From Cadophora sp. MPI-SDFR-AT-0126 (taxonomy: Eukaryota > Ascomycota > Leotiomycetes > Helotiales > Ploettnerulaceae): a stretch of DNA of 64,000 bases. The DNA lies in assembly GCA_020747065.1 (NCBI GenBank), contig JAGMVK010000004.1, forward strand, positions 2,356,001 through 2,420,000, given 5' to 3'. Every line of letters begins with the position of its first letter. Position 1 is the stretch's first letter. This document shows positions 11,797 through 22,947 of this stretch, in pieces. The notes under the pieces are model-generated. The model was not told the DNA's origin. It searched no databases and worked only from the letters and a program-made list of their open reading frames with translations. The translations under genes and the position numbers were made by a program.

Positions 11797-12875
11797 CTGC
11801 ATGATATCCCGATCGAACTTCAACGTTGGGACTTAACAGGAGGAACATGGTGCTCAGATTAGATTGATGACATATTGGAAAGTGCTTGGAGTTTAAGTAT
11901 TTTTGGGCTAATGATCTTCAATTCATTGTTTTCTTATACCTCGATATACTGTGAGCGTCCATTATTTGCCTTGGATGTGACATCTGGCACCGGATATGCT
12001 CATATCCATCCTTCTCGAGCATGTCAATAAAGCCCCACCTCCTTGATGTTGTCCAAAAATGTATGAACGCGAGAAGAACTTCTAATGCTGAATTATATAC
12101 TTCAACGTCGCAGTTTTAAAAACTCTACATTCGCGGGGTTTTAGGAATTCATTGTGTGGTGCGACTTCAAGCACGCCAACTTAGTCTCTCTCAAGTTTTC
12201 AACCCTCGCTTAATTTTGGAAGCCGCGATCGTGAGGGCATCGTCAAAGCGGCACGTGACGCATCCCTCAGCGGATTGTGTCAGGGCTAGCGAGGGCTAGG
12301 GCATTGACCTGATGGGGTTTGAAAGCAGAGAGTCTGAGCTTGCTTCTTCACAGTTCATTTAGGAATTGTGGGAATTTTGAGAAGTCCAGGTCGCGACTCC
12401 TACAGGGAATGAACGATTGCGATGTGGGAGCAGGCGCGGACAGTTGGCAGGACTTGCCATCTATGATATGCGACCTGACCTGGCCATAAAAGCGGAAATT
12501 GTGACTGAAATACCTACCTGTGATCTTCAAAATAACGCAAGGGCTTCCAGATTTGTACAAAAGGTATGAGAAGTCCTCTTTATCGCCTTGCCCCACGCAG
12601 CCGTGCTTGTTGACATTACACAGATACTTGGACAAAGTCTGGCATATTATATACTTCAACAGAGAATCGACGAGACACAAAGCACTATATCCTTGATAAA
12701 GAGGGCTTTGCGACAGTACCTGGACAATTCTGAACAATACCGAACAATTGCCCGAGTTGTGGCCTAATGTGCAGCAATAGAATTCAATGCGAACAAAGAC
12801 AGACAAAAGTGAACGACTCGCGACGATGAGAAAATCAGGCCAACATGTCCTCGAGAATTCACCAAGAGGGATAAA
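11797..12875. other. intergenic region, no gene supported
   Basis: About 1.1 kb. It contains a moderately long minus-strand open frame (12348-12806) with no start context, low-complexity hydrophobic content and no domain; I regard it as chance. Nothing else is identified. Confidence 0.35.
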
Positions 12876-13685
12876 ATGCTACTGCCTCGAAGATTGAATC
12901 TTTCTCCGCATCAACGACATCTCTCAAACGTAACGCACTTCGAGAAGCAAAAGATGCGACGCAGCACCAGAAACAAAGAAAACATTGCTCCCAAGGCACG
13001 CACCGAGCAGCCAGACAACGCCTTAACAGAGACATTCGAGCCAGCAGACGAGGAGAATAATGATACTTTCGTTGTTGTCAGTCATGGTTCTGCAAGCAGC
13101 CAAATCGAGAAAATTGAGACCTCGACCGGTATCTCTACCAAAACGATTAACAACGAGAAGGGGGCCGATAGGAAAGATGAGGAACAAAACGTAGATTCGG
13201 ATTCGGATGAGTCTGATATGAATGAGGATGATATGGATGGATTGGGAGGTCTGGAAACGTCAGTCGATCTTGATGACTTCGGCTTGGACGAGCTGTTGGA
13301 GATAGAGCAGAAGATCCCTGATGACCTTGGACCACTTGATCTACCAGATCGACCGCAAACGCCACTCTCAGAACAATCTTCCAGAAGTCAGCCACTCAGT
13401 GAAATTGATCCCAAGGATCTTCCCGCTCCATTGAACGTCAATAAATTATGTCACTCAAAGGACAAGCCAACGGAGACCGAATCGCAATTTGAGGAAATTC
13501 CAGATGACCCAGAAAAGTGGTTTGAGGAGGGAGAGGTTGATGAGGACGGGATCCGACGAGAAGAGGTAGAGATGTCGTTCGCTGAGTGGAACCTCGAAGG
13601 TCACCCCAGATTTGGTCAGTACAGAGTCAAGGCATCCAGTTGCCTCCGAGTTTGTTGGACAATCGATGACTACACACCAAAGTAG
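12876..13685 (+). CDS. acidic hypothetical protein with KEN-type motif, 3' frameshift suspected
   Basis: An unbroken frame of 269 codons from ATG 12876. An internal ATG at 12954 gives a cleaner start (MRRSTRNKENIAPKA), so the exact start is uncertain. That start region carries RxxTRNKENIAP, which resembles a KEN degron (motif only). The centre is very acidic (DSDSDESDMNEDDMD), followed by leucine/acid-rich stretches (DLDDFGLDELLEIEQ) and a Pro/Ser region. This composition suggests a disordered nuclear protein; function unknown. Coding character seems to jump from frame 1 to the next frame near 13612: the first frame ends soon after GHPRFG, while the alternative frame stays open to 13866 with a basic tail (RTTIGKRLSFKVRRPHGSRR). 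No intron of credible length links the two, so a one-base indel or decay is possible. Confidence 0.55.
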   Translation: MLLPRRLNLSPHQRHLSNVTHFEKQKMRRSTRNKENIAPKARTEQPDNALTETFEPADEENNDTFVVVSHGSASSQIEKIETSTGISTKTINNEKGADRKDEEQNVDSDSDESDMNEDDMDGLGGLETSVDLDDFGLDELLEIEQKIPDDLGPLDLPDRPQTPLSEQSSRSQPLSEIDPKDLPAPLNVNKLCHSKDKPTETESQFEEIPDDPEKWFEEGEVDEDGIRREEVEMSFAEWNLEGHPRFGQYRVKASSCLRVCWTIDDYTPK

Positions 13686-13866
13686 AACAACCATCGGCAA
13701 ACGTCTTTCATTCAAAGTTCGAAGACCACACGGATCGAGGCGAGCCGAGACGAGGAACCAGCACAAGGACAGCAAAGGTGGATATCTGGTGGAAGGGAGC
13801 GAACATCATCAGTTTGAGCCAGCGTGGCACACTCATCATGCTGGAATACCTAGAGTAGAAATGTAA

Positions 13867-14262
13867 TACCCTCAAGACGCTGACATATTGCTTTTCTGAA
13901 CGTGAAGTGATCAGTCTGAGTACTTTTGTTCCTACTTTTCATGCTATGACTCGCTCTGTTTTTCAGTAGCCAAACTCTTTTCTTTCTATTCTAAGTTTAA
14001 ATTTTCGAGTGCTAAATTGAGAAATTCATACACTCATTCAATTCTAGGCTGAGGTCTAAGGATCCGGCAATGTTAGTGCGACTCGTTCAGTATTCGGGGA
14101 CCGAAAGTAGGCCAAACGCCATCGATTTCAATTCCAGTCCGGATCCCAATCACATGCACAAACTCCAGTACAATATCCTTCCCTGATTCCTCGAAAAATA
14201 AATTAGTTCTCGCCATTCTCACACACTGATTTAAACATAAATCCTACTACCATTCCAACACA
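13867..14262. other. intergenic region
   Basis: About 400 nt, AT-rich in the first half (TTTCTATTCTAAGTTTAAAT region near 13980), with an ACACAATG start context for the next gene. No further element is seen. Confidence 0.35.
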
Positions 14263-15091
14263 ATGGCAAGCACTCCTCCTCAATCATTCGACTTCGTCGA
14301 TGATGCCTCCGAAACAATGGAATTAGCGGATGTCAAGGATACTTCGATGTCCGGTACCAGTGTATATCCTGATCCAGAGACTGTATTATCTAGGGATCCT
14401 TATGGGTATAAACGGAAGTCAGATTGCGATTCGCCAATTCCCCAGCCTCTTATAGAAGCTTTTGGTCTAGAGAGCGACAATACCCTTGCGGACAGCTCCG
14501 AATCTCGCGAAGACAACCACTCAGTGGATGTCACTAAGCAGGAAGATCACAGCAATGAAGACAACAGTAATGGAGATGAGTCTCTGGTCGCCATTGAGTA
14601 TCCCGATTGCGATACCCACGATGACCCCACCGGAGAGACAGATAACACCAACAGGTATGCATCCATGAACTTACTCAAAGCTGCATTAGCTGATTGGTTA
14701 TAGCAAGAAAAAGAAGAAAGAAAAATTTATCCCTCGGAAGAAGGGCCTCTATGCTTGGATGGACGAATCTTACGTCCCCTTGTACATAGATTGGAACGGG
14801 ACGAAGCCTTTCCGGGGACCAGGACCTTCCATGATCGGGGAGCACGTTTGGAGTGAATTTAATTACGGACGGAAGCTGCACCCACGGAAAACACCATTCG
14901 TCAAGTTCGATCTGGAACACCTTTTCCTTGACCCTCTCTGCGAAGAAGAAGTCTCTGAGATGAGAGAATACGGCGTCAAGGTTTCGGAGGCAGGCGTCAC
15001 CCGCGGTGAATGGAATCTTATGCATGACGAGAGGTTGAATGTTCACAGATGCATACCCAGTGGTCTTCGGAAGGTCTGGTCGGTGGAATAA
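14263..15091 (+). CDS. hypothetical protein with acidic N-terminus and basic Lys patch
   Basis: A 259-aa protein of unknown function. Exons 14263-14654 and 14704-15091. The 49-nt intron has a GTATGC donor and TATAG acceptor and restores SKKKKKEKF in frame. Residues 1-130 are acidic and Ser/Thr/Asp-rich (probably disordered). A Lys-rich patch (SKKKKKEKFIPRKK) could be a nuclear localisation signal. It is followed by an apparently folded Trp/Tyr-containing C-terminal segment (GLYAWMDESYVPLYIDWNG, HVWSEFNYGRKLHPRKTP). No catalytic motif is seen. It sits between two other unrecognised genes, suggesting a lineage-specific cluster. Confidence 0.65.
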
Positions 15092-15419
15092 TAATGTATA
15101 TTAACTGCTGAGATTGGAGACGACTGGATGATCTTCGGGTGGATTTGGTCTCTGCCCCGGCCAAACGGGAACCCTTTCCAGCTCGCTTAATTGTTTGTTG
15201 TCCAAGTTGAGTATCAATATTCGGCTTCTGTTAACTTTATGGCGGGTGCCGTCCAAAACTTGGTTTATATCCTCACTTTGCTGCATTTTTAATTCATAGC
15301 GATTCACCTTTTCGACATTTCCTCGCTCAGTTCTGAAAGTGACTCTGCGATTAGCGTGTACCTCAATTGGGGATACCCCCGCTCTGGCCGCTGGTTGAGG
15401 TCGCCTTGGCGCCGTCAAA

Positions 15420-16490
15420 CAAGACTGGAGGTCAGCAAGGAAGCTCTCGCAGCGACAAGATTCTTCGACTTTACATCGCGTGTTTTAGCTTCAAACTTCT
15501 CGACAGTACCACTCCTCCGGAATTGGAGTCGCTCATCCAACACAATCGACTCGAGCCGGTCTGGGACCATTATCCGACCATGGGGGGTTCTTACGAGAAC
15601 ATTCCGCCGAGTATTTTGATGAAAGCATTAATGAGATATCGAGTGGACAGAGCAATTCAACAGTCTAAGAGAGACATGAAGCAAGCGGTTCACAAAGAGC
15701 TTTTGGATCAAGAACTTGCTCGTCCCGCTACGAACAGAGACGCCGATAATCTCAAATGGGCGGCCAAGATCGCAAGAATGGCAGAGTACCGGTTTCGATT
15801 CAATTGAAGTTGGACACTGCCTGTCCTTCTTCAGGTAAGCTTTCAAGCGCATTTTTAGTGTGCCATCACTTTTCTAACTTTGTATCTTTTGGTAGGAGAT
15901 ACTTCTCTTGAAGTGCGAGAATAAGAGACGACCACAGACCAGATCGAAGGTGTCGACGAAGAATCTGACAGAGCCACCAAGATCGATGAGCTTAAATCAA
16001 TGTTCTTGACCTTTATTCGAAGCCCGCCTCAAACAATCCAAAAAGCTCACCACCTGTCAGCTTACGTAAAGGACTAATTGAGAAATTTGGTCCAGTTCCC
16101 GACAACGTCGACCTGTTGCGTAAGGTATATAAGCGACACTTGTATTTCCTTCGAAGTATCCCTTCCGATAAAGAACTGAGATACTGGGCCGCGGGCGTCT
16201 GGGGTGCTTTGCACTCCCCGGATGAGCTCTTTTGTTGGCCCTTCCATAACGCTTTAGCTGTGTATGACTTGTACTCGCACATTTCAGCAGCTCCGGAGAT
16301 CTTGAAGGCCAAACGTGCTGAGCTTCAATTGCGAGAGTCGGTTGAGAGAGCGAAGCAGCGCGGCGGGATGTTGGCAAGACGTGAAGCTAGGAAGCTTCCA
16401 GCCAGACGCAAGTCACTCAGTTGCAGTGATACTGTGCCACTGTCACAATTGAAGGGTCGCAGCCTCCTTCATTGTCGATCTGCGGAGTGA
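15420..16490 (+). pseudogene. degenerate gene of unknown family
   Basis: Coding-like sequence is spread over all three plus frames. Frame A (to 15807) reads SDKILRLYIACFSFKLL and ENIPPSILMKALMRYRVDRA. A good intron (15836-15895, GTAAGC to GGTAG) follows. A second frame then reads DQIEGVDEESDRATKIDELK and LTFIRSPPQTIQKAHH, with stops on both sides (the first is TAA where a Gln would fit). From about 16060 a third frame reads RKGLIEKFGPVPDNVDLLRK and YLFRSIP-like residues up to the stop at 16488-16490. No single splice pattern removes all the breaks, so I read this as a gene broken by at least one nonsense change and one or two frameshifts. No domain is recognised. A complex real exon structure remains possible. 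Confidence 0.45.
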
Positions 16491-18031
16491 CCACAAAGTA
16501 TCATTGCCATACCTCCGGCGACCATGCCTTACAGGACTTCCCACAGTTCAAGAAGATTGCCCGATTCAAGGTTTTCAACGAGAGTTGCTTGAGAATTGAG
16601 CATTCATACCGTGCTAGAGGGGACAATAGCAATTGATGGATCAAGCTCTAGAATTGCTATTTCAAGGGAAAGTAATCTTACGATTCTCAGGCGATGCAGA
16701 CTGTGGCAGATACTGGATGGGGATTTTGAAAGATATTTCATATAATGGAGCCTCATCTTGCATAGGCATCCCTGGATACTCTAAACAAAATTGAAGACAG
16801 TACACTATTTCAGAATTGAGGCAGGAAGAATCTTTAGATCTGCATGGAGCTGCTGGGAGCTGTATGGACTGAAGTAAGATGAAATGAAGTGATACGAAAT
16901 GAAGTGATACGAAATGAAGTGATACGAAATGAAGTGAGATGAACATTATCTTTATAACTTCTTTCCCTCGTGGACGAAGTGTTTTGTTGCACTCCCCACG
17001 TTGAGAGATGTTGTTGAAACCCCTCTCTGATGCTCGCTTATCGGCTGACCTTCGAGTCTTGCTTTTATTTTTCCTCAAGCATGGCAGAACAACCAAGATC
17101 AGGCAAGGACAGCAAAAATACCAGAAGCTTCTACTTATTACTCTGAAACGTCGTAACTAGCCTTCATTTACTTCATTTGCGAATTGACAACCTCTCTCCT
17201 CTCAGCTTGGAGCTACTCACCGATGCTGCTCAAACTGCTTAACCCATCCCATATCATCACCTAGAGCGGTACATGTTGCTACGGCACACATATTGGACCA
17301 ATCAATCTGGCCGACTAGGGACGTATTGTGTCCGTTTGGAGCTGCTTGATTTTTTTATTATGGGTATACGCTTAGCTTTTGATGGAAAGCGGTTATCCAA
17401 ATGGTACATCCAGATGACCGGTACAGGTAGCATGAGCGCAGTTACAGTAATAGATGGCTTCATGCTTTTGAGGCAATTTCTGTCTATTCTGAGTCTTTTA
17501 TCCGCGGCCCTGTCATGAAGCGTGGGACGTTTCACGGGCTTCGTTTCAGCAACTATTCTGCATACTTTAGGGTGGCGCTTTGACAAACCCAGTGCTGATG
17601 AGCGCGAGTATAACAGTTTGCCCAGTCTTTATAATATGTGCAGGTATCATTGTCTGGTCCTGCTGTTCATTGTTTGCGAATAACCTAGAGAACCAATTAT
17701 GTCGGCCCCTTAACTTCATTTCTCCCGAGGCTCTCTGAGCGACGAGTCCCAGTGTTGACTTTTCAGGATTAAGCGAGCTTCAGTGTCAGGGATCTGTACA
17801 TATGTATCAAGGAGTTTGCGTTTAAGAAGGAACACAGAGAGATACAAAGTTTAAAGAATTTCATTCATACTGTTTCCATTCTCTACGTATTTAGCTGAAA
17901 GCTACAGAAGACATTTCATAAGTTCCTGTCTAGACCCCCATTGTAAGTTGCACCCGACCATACATCGCAACGTCCACCAGCCAAGAAACCCGAATTTCTT
18001 CAGATAGATTGAACTACATGTGCTTTTGGTC
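16491..18031. other. intergenic region containing a minisatellite
   Basis: A 1.5-kb gap with no supportable gene. Open frames at 16662-17096 (minus) owe their apparent protein to the 15-bp tandem repeat and are not called. The rest shows no recognisable element. Confidence 0.4.
16881..16940. repeat. 15-bp minisatellite, four units
   Basis: Tandem GAAATGAAGTGATAC at 16881-16895, 16896-16910 and 16911-16925. A fourth unit, 16926-16940, diverges at the end (GAAATGAAGTGAGAT). The three perfect copies suggest recent slippage expansion and likely length polymorphism between strains. Confidence 0.9.
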
Positions 18032-19095
18032 CTACCAAGTCTCGTTATGGTATGGTATTGTCTCATCTTCAACCCACAGCGCCGCCTTATGCTGCGTGCC
18101 GCCGGTCTTTGAGTCTGGATCTGGATGCCGAGAATCATACTTGAAAATATTCTTTCCATTGGCCTTGTACCTGCTTCCGAGGTCATCGGGGTTCGTAACT
18201 AGTTTGTATCTAATCCTTGTCCACCTTCCTTCTTTTCCCAGCGTTGGTATAATTGAGTTAACCATATTCTGCATCTCGGTCCACTGGTCTTCGTATCCGG
18301 TGTCACTTGCTCCCGCCTCTCTCCACGTTTGATTGGGAATAATGAGATACGCTTTGATGTATTCATCTTCCAGTATTTTCTTTTTCAGCTTGGGGTGATA
18401 TTTGCTCCGATTCCTCAGTGGATCGAGCACCGTTGTCTTAAACATCTGAGCTTTGGCCTCGGGAGTCCAGGCCTTAACACCAGTTGTTAACCAGACTTTG
18501 TCAGGATCGAAAGACACGCTTTCCCAATAATGTGCAGCAAACACCCCTTTGCGACTGATGATGTACAATGCTGTGCAGCCTTTCAATTGCGTCATGCCTG
18601 TACTGAACTGCGTTACTGGCACGTCGTTGCCTTTCTTGTCTTTCACAGTCCCCAGATTAGTGAGATCCTGGATGATGGATGCACTCAAGTCTTTCGGCTT
18701 TGGAGCCGCTTCCCGGAGAACAAATGGTTTCCACTTGGGTATTTCGTCGTCGAAGAAGTCTGGCATTGGTCATCTTCCTTTGCGATCGGGAAGCTCCATT
18801 CGCTTGTCAAGAGCGGATGCATTGCGCTGGATGAGAATGAGAGTTTCCGAGCGTATATCTCGGGTCTTGAGATCACTGTAGGCAGGCCCGCATCCTCCAT
18901 TATCGTCCCGTTTGAAAAGATTTCTGGGATTTGGCTGAAGAAATTGGACACTTTTGGGGTCTGTGTTATTATTGTCAGATTGGATATAAAATACGACGAG
19001 CTGTGCCTTTGAGGACAGGGAGTCTTCTTACTGGCGACAAGGGAGCTGGAGAAGTTTACAAAGGCGAGCCATAAGAGTAACGATAGCTGCTTCAT
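18032..19095 (-). CDS. fungal secreted protein of unknown function, interrupted by one in-frame TGA
   Basis: Exons 19095-19032 and 18960-18032 (intron 71 nt, GTAAGA to ACACAG). The first exon encodes a signal peptide (MKQLSLLLWLAFVNFSSS). The second begins NPKSVQFLQPNPRNLFKRDD and continues NGGCGPAYSDLKTRDIRSET. The frame then meets TGA at 18772-18770 and continues unbroken from the next codons (PMPDFFDDEIPKWKPF) to 18032, including GCTALYIISRKGVFAAHYWE. The part after the stop has its own ATG two codons later (18766) but then lacks a signal peptide. The domain resembles a large group of uncharacterised ascomycete secreted proteins with a GCTxxxIISRxGVxxAHYWE core (recalled pattern). CGA to TGA is the simplest explanation. 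Either it is a recent pseudogene, the stop is read through, or the base call is wrong. Confidence 0.65.
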
Positions 19096-19364
19096 GATCG
19101 ACTGAGTATAATGGACTCAGGTGAGCAGAGAATGTAGGGTAGGTGTCTGTTGTTGCTTATTGAAAGAAGCGCAACATGTAGGTTGAGAAACACGCCGAGC
19201 GGACTGTAACTTATTGCAACAATTACTGCGATGTGGTTCACATATACTTGGGGAGGATGTTGAATCGCTCCCGCTACTAATGTCATTTCACCGCTTCTAT
19301 TAAGCTAGCACTCTACTCCTACACTATCTACATACAGACCCTTGGACTGAAAAACTCAAGCCCA

Positions 19365-20411
19365 TTAAGACTGGAGAAGACCCATGATCGAGAGCCATTC
19401 ATCTGAGAGATCCTCTCCATTATTCATGGCTAGAACAAGCTGTTCAGGGGTGAGGTCCGGGTATTTCCGACCAACTGATATTGCTGTACGATCTGCCCCT
19501 TCATCTAGTAGCATTTTAACAATATCCGCGTTAGCTAGGAAAACTGCAAGGTGTAAGGGTGTGCCCCATTCTTCAGACACAGCTTGGTTCGGATTAACAC
19601 CCTCATCCAGTAGAAATTTAGTCATAAGCTCTCGGATCCCGGTGTATTGTCCACGCCATCGAAGGAGCATAGTGCTGAACAAGAAATTGGGCTCTAGCCT
19701 GGCCCCGTACTCAACAAGTACCTCGGCCATTGCAACATTGGCTTTTTGTAGCGCATAGAACTGATACAAAAATTAGTAAATATTACTATATGTCTCGGAC
19801 TTTGGCAAGTTATCTTCCGATCACTTTTAAATCACAAAGATTACAAGGGCATGAAGTACCCACAAGAGCAGTTTTCCCACTCGGGCCAATGGCGTTTGGA
19901 TCGGTCCCTCGGGAGAGGAATTCTCGAGCACACGCGGGGTCGTTGATAAACCTTTTCAATATGTGTCAGCCTTAGACATTGAATACTTTCAAATTGACAT
20001 CCCCGGGGGCGGAGATATCTTCACAGCCACGTACCTGAGAAGAGGTTCACCACCAGTTTGAGTCGTACTATCAGAACGCTCGAAGTCGGCACTTTGCGTC
20101 GCATTCGGATCCAAGCCGTGGTCTAATTAAAGACGAATCACAGCAGGGTCTTGCTCGAAGTCTTCGCCATGTACGGCGTTCCTTACCCAAGGCGTAATAG
20201 AAGCGCCGCCGGCGAGCAGCGCGGCTACTACCTCCACATAGCCCGGCTGGATCCCTCTAGCTACTGACAGGACAAGTCCCTCGTTGCGGTAGTAGGGGGT
20301 GAGCCGGCCACTGGTAATAGCATCATGGACTTGTGATAGGTCTCCAGACTCGTACGCATCCAGGAAACTCTCGCCATATTCTTTATCGGCGGGCAGGGAT
20401 GTCGGTGCCAT
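19365..20411 (-). pseudogene. ankyrin-repeat protein with premature TAA
   Basis: Exons 20411-20035, 19951-19864 and 19760-19365; the total is divisible by three (287 codons). It starts MAPTSLPADKEYGESFLDAY. The ankyrin-type units are recognisable: FLDAYESGDLSQVHDAITSG, GYVEVVAALLAGGASI, an interrupted one around DPAVIRL, then LDHGLDPNAT, ANVAMAEVLVEYGARL and WGTPLHLAVFLANADIVKML. An in-frame TAA at 20129-20127 falls exactly where repeats have a Leu (AVIRL-stop-LDHGLDPNA; the expected triplet is Leu-Leu-Leu). Splice sites and the downstream frame are intact, so the lesion looks recent or allelic. If functional, it would be a protein-protein interaction scaffold. A C-terminal fragment could in principle start internally, but no good start is seen. 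Confidence 0.7.
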
Positions 20412-21559
20412 GGTGAGTGTGCAGGTAGTGGAGCCGGGCCAATGAGGTGGTTCTTGTGCAGCGAGGAGAGACAAGATATGATGAATTGAGATGAAAGAAG
20501 CTTCGGGTTAAATAGGCCGAACCGCTGTATGAGCTTTCTTCTCCCTATTCTAAAGAGAGTCGACTGGTTGACAGATAAGAATGCAAAGACCGCGCGGGTT
20601 AATAAACGTACTTTCGTACACATGTACCTTGCCTTAGCGCACGACAGTGTTGCCGGATTCGGTGTTTACAAGCGACAATAAAGTGAGTGGATATCGCTCA
20701 ACCCGCTTCTTTGTGGATATTGCGCGCCTCCCTCGAGCATAACAGCAACAACCCCGGCCAAAGCTAAGCCTCTAGCAGAATGCGTGTAGAAGGAGCTTGG
20801 TTGTGTTACGCTTTTTCTTTTCACTTGGCACGTGCGGCCGCACGTTCCAAAGCGCCAGTGAGGCGATGAATTGTGGGTCCGGGGAAGCGAGATGTTGAAG
20901 AGATCAACATCAACATTTCTTCAAAAGCAAATTATGCCACCTTCCTCAACCACATCAAATACAAGATCAGCTCTCGATCTAGCTACTGAGAATTTCATTT
21001 TACTGCGTTAAAGCTCGACCATACCTATTGGTCTTCACAATACGGACGCCAGTCAGAGGGAGTTGCGCAAGCCTGATCCCCTCTTCAAATTTCCCTCCTC
21101 ATCATCCGGCCGATTTCAGGTAAGGAGTGGCCCCTGACTGCTTTCAATTAGGGTTTATCTAATGTTATCAGTTCTTTTGGCAACATCTTAGCGCTGTTTC
21201 GTCACCGTCAACACACAAACCTCCCCACGATCTATCAGTTCTTCCTTCAATTCTCCTCACCTCAACACCACGCATAAGGTCAAGCTCAAACCTGTTCACG
21301 CGCATGATTCTCAACGCCAAGGGTCGAAAATATTCCAAAAGAGCGGCCTTGACTTCAGAAGAACACATCTAGTCTCCCATCGGTGGTCATCAAGGTCAGT
21401 GGAAGCGCTTTGCTACTTCTTCTCCGTGTCCACTTTAGCACCTTGAGAGTTGCATGCGCTCTTCATCTTGGAGCCTGGTTCTATCTCTTAGCATTTCATT
21501 GCTGAGATCTGCCCGGCTGGGAAATGTCTCCCCTTGCTGTTTTTTGCTTCGACGCGTCG
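20412..21559. other. intergenic region
   Basis: About 1.1 kb without a supportable gene. A GC-rich segment near 20830 (CGTGCGGCCGCACG, a near-perfect palindrome) is the only notable feature. The CT-rich stretch around 21100-21300 may be the leader of the following relic. Confidence 0.35.
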
Positions 21560-22440
21560 CTCCTGAACCTACCAAAACTGACAGAGCTGAACAGGTGTCT
21601 CACGAATCTAAGCCCAACATGAACCAGCAGACGCCGGGCGATATAGCCACATTTCTCTCAGTGAACAAGAAGGTCTTCGGCCAGACTGATCGCGCCTCGC
21701 TGAAACTTTCAGACGATCGGCGCAGCCCAACCTACACGGCAGATATTCGACATCCAATGCTTCGCGCTTCAAAATTCCTGTCACGCTGACGGTGCTGACG
21801 GCTTCGGTGAGATCATATATTCACCAGGAGAATCGATGGAACCAGCAGGACAGAGATGAGGCCCGCCGCAAGCAGCAGCAAGACGACCAAGTCCACACAT
21901 GGCGCGCCTACGTCCTGAAGCCAAATGCTACGTGTCCTCCAGGATATATCAGCATAATGTTTGTGCGCCCCATGATTCACGTTACATGGGCCCACCAGGT
22001 TCAGCTCCACGTGTGTTGACCGAGATCGAGTCCTTTCCCACCAAGTATCGCAACCTTGAGCGATTCTCCCTGCAGATCAAGGAAGGCCTGTTACATGGCT
22101 ACAAGCTCAAGTTAATTCCCGATGACTCCAATCAGGCATACAAGGATGTCACGGGAGCTTTGCACTCTTTCTTCGAACAGAAGACAGACTTGGCAGCCAC
22201 AGACGTTCAGCAGCGCCTAGCTGAATATCTTGTCAACTTTGACGATGACCTCCCCTTCAGAAACATCGACTTCTTGGCAGACATCGTTCAAAAGATTACG
22301 AGAAGCTACTTGACAAGCTGTCTCCTTACCAGCGCGATGCCTTCAGTCGTCTCAATGCCATTTCTCACGGTATCCTGTTCGTAGTTGGTTGCGTAGCTTT
22401 CGCGAAGACCTACTTTAGTAGTTGAACACAACTTTTCTTT
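21560..22440 (+). pseudogene. decayed helicase-like P-loop NTPase gene
   Basis: Coding-like segments appear in different plus frames: FLSVNKKVFGQTDRASLKLS (about 21650), then DQVHTWRAYVLKPNATCPPG (about 21890), then KYRNLERFSLQIKEGLLHGY and LAEYLVNFDDDLPFRNIDFL (to about 22310), and finally KLSPYQRDAFSRLNAISHGI followed by LFVVGCVAFAKT. The last piece corresponds to a Walker A loop (GxxxxGKT) in which the key glycine is Ala, followed at once by a stop. Frame jumps at about 21790, 21990 and 22310 and the loss of everything after motif I mark it as a truncated, inactive relic of a helicase/AAA-type protein. Confidence 0.6.
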
Positions 22441-22947
22441 TCTTCGTCCTAAAATCGGTCAATACGCTCGCCGCTTCTACTTAGGCGCTACTTACCCTCG
22501 GCTCACCCTCTCCTCACCTAGCTTACCTAGCTCACCTGAGTAACCTAAGTAATATAAGTAGCTCTTAAGTAGTACCTACTTCTCACCTACGCTTTAGATT
22601 TCTAGTTAAGTTAGATATAGACTAAGACTACGTTATTTCATTTTTATTAAGTTTTAGTGATAATCTCTAAGGAGCGCTCCTACAGTTCGAGACGCCGTAA
22701 TTAAAATCCCACTTCTGCGCTAAGCCATATACCAAGGCTGTGACCTGCCATCAATTTCTCTATATTGTAAGATCTAGGATGGTAATATAGCCAATTTTTG
22801 AATTCTCAGAACTCCGTGGGTGCTCAGCCTCTGTCAGTCCCTGCCTCGGGAACAAAATTTCGCGCACTAAGCATACTAACTTTATATCCGCTTCTTTTCA
22901 CCTTCACTTAACAAACTCTCACTGCAACTTTCAAGGCAGGCTCCAGC
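22441..22947. other. CTA/TAG-rich low-complexity tract
   Basis: This stretch follows the helicase-like relic. It is packed with CTTAC, CTAGCT, CACCTA and AAGTAGCT-type words and near-repeats, especially 22480-22640. No gene is seen. This texture is common in mutated repeat DNA of filamentous ascomycetes (RIP-like decay); that origin is an inference. Confidence 0.4.

Noticed and set aside
12348..12806. 152-codon minus-strand open frame
   Set aside because: No domain, no start context, low-complexity hydrophobic content; probably chance.
15101..15418. 105-codon minus-strand frame reading MTAPRRPQPAARAG-like residues
   Set aside because: Starts on TTG, opposes a more convincing plus-strand coding block and has no domain.
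16662..17096. Minus-strand frame with SLHFV repeats
   Set aside because: Its repetitive protein is just translation of the 15-bp minisatellite.
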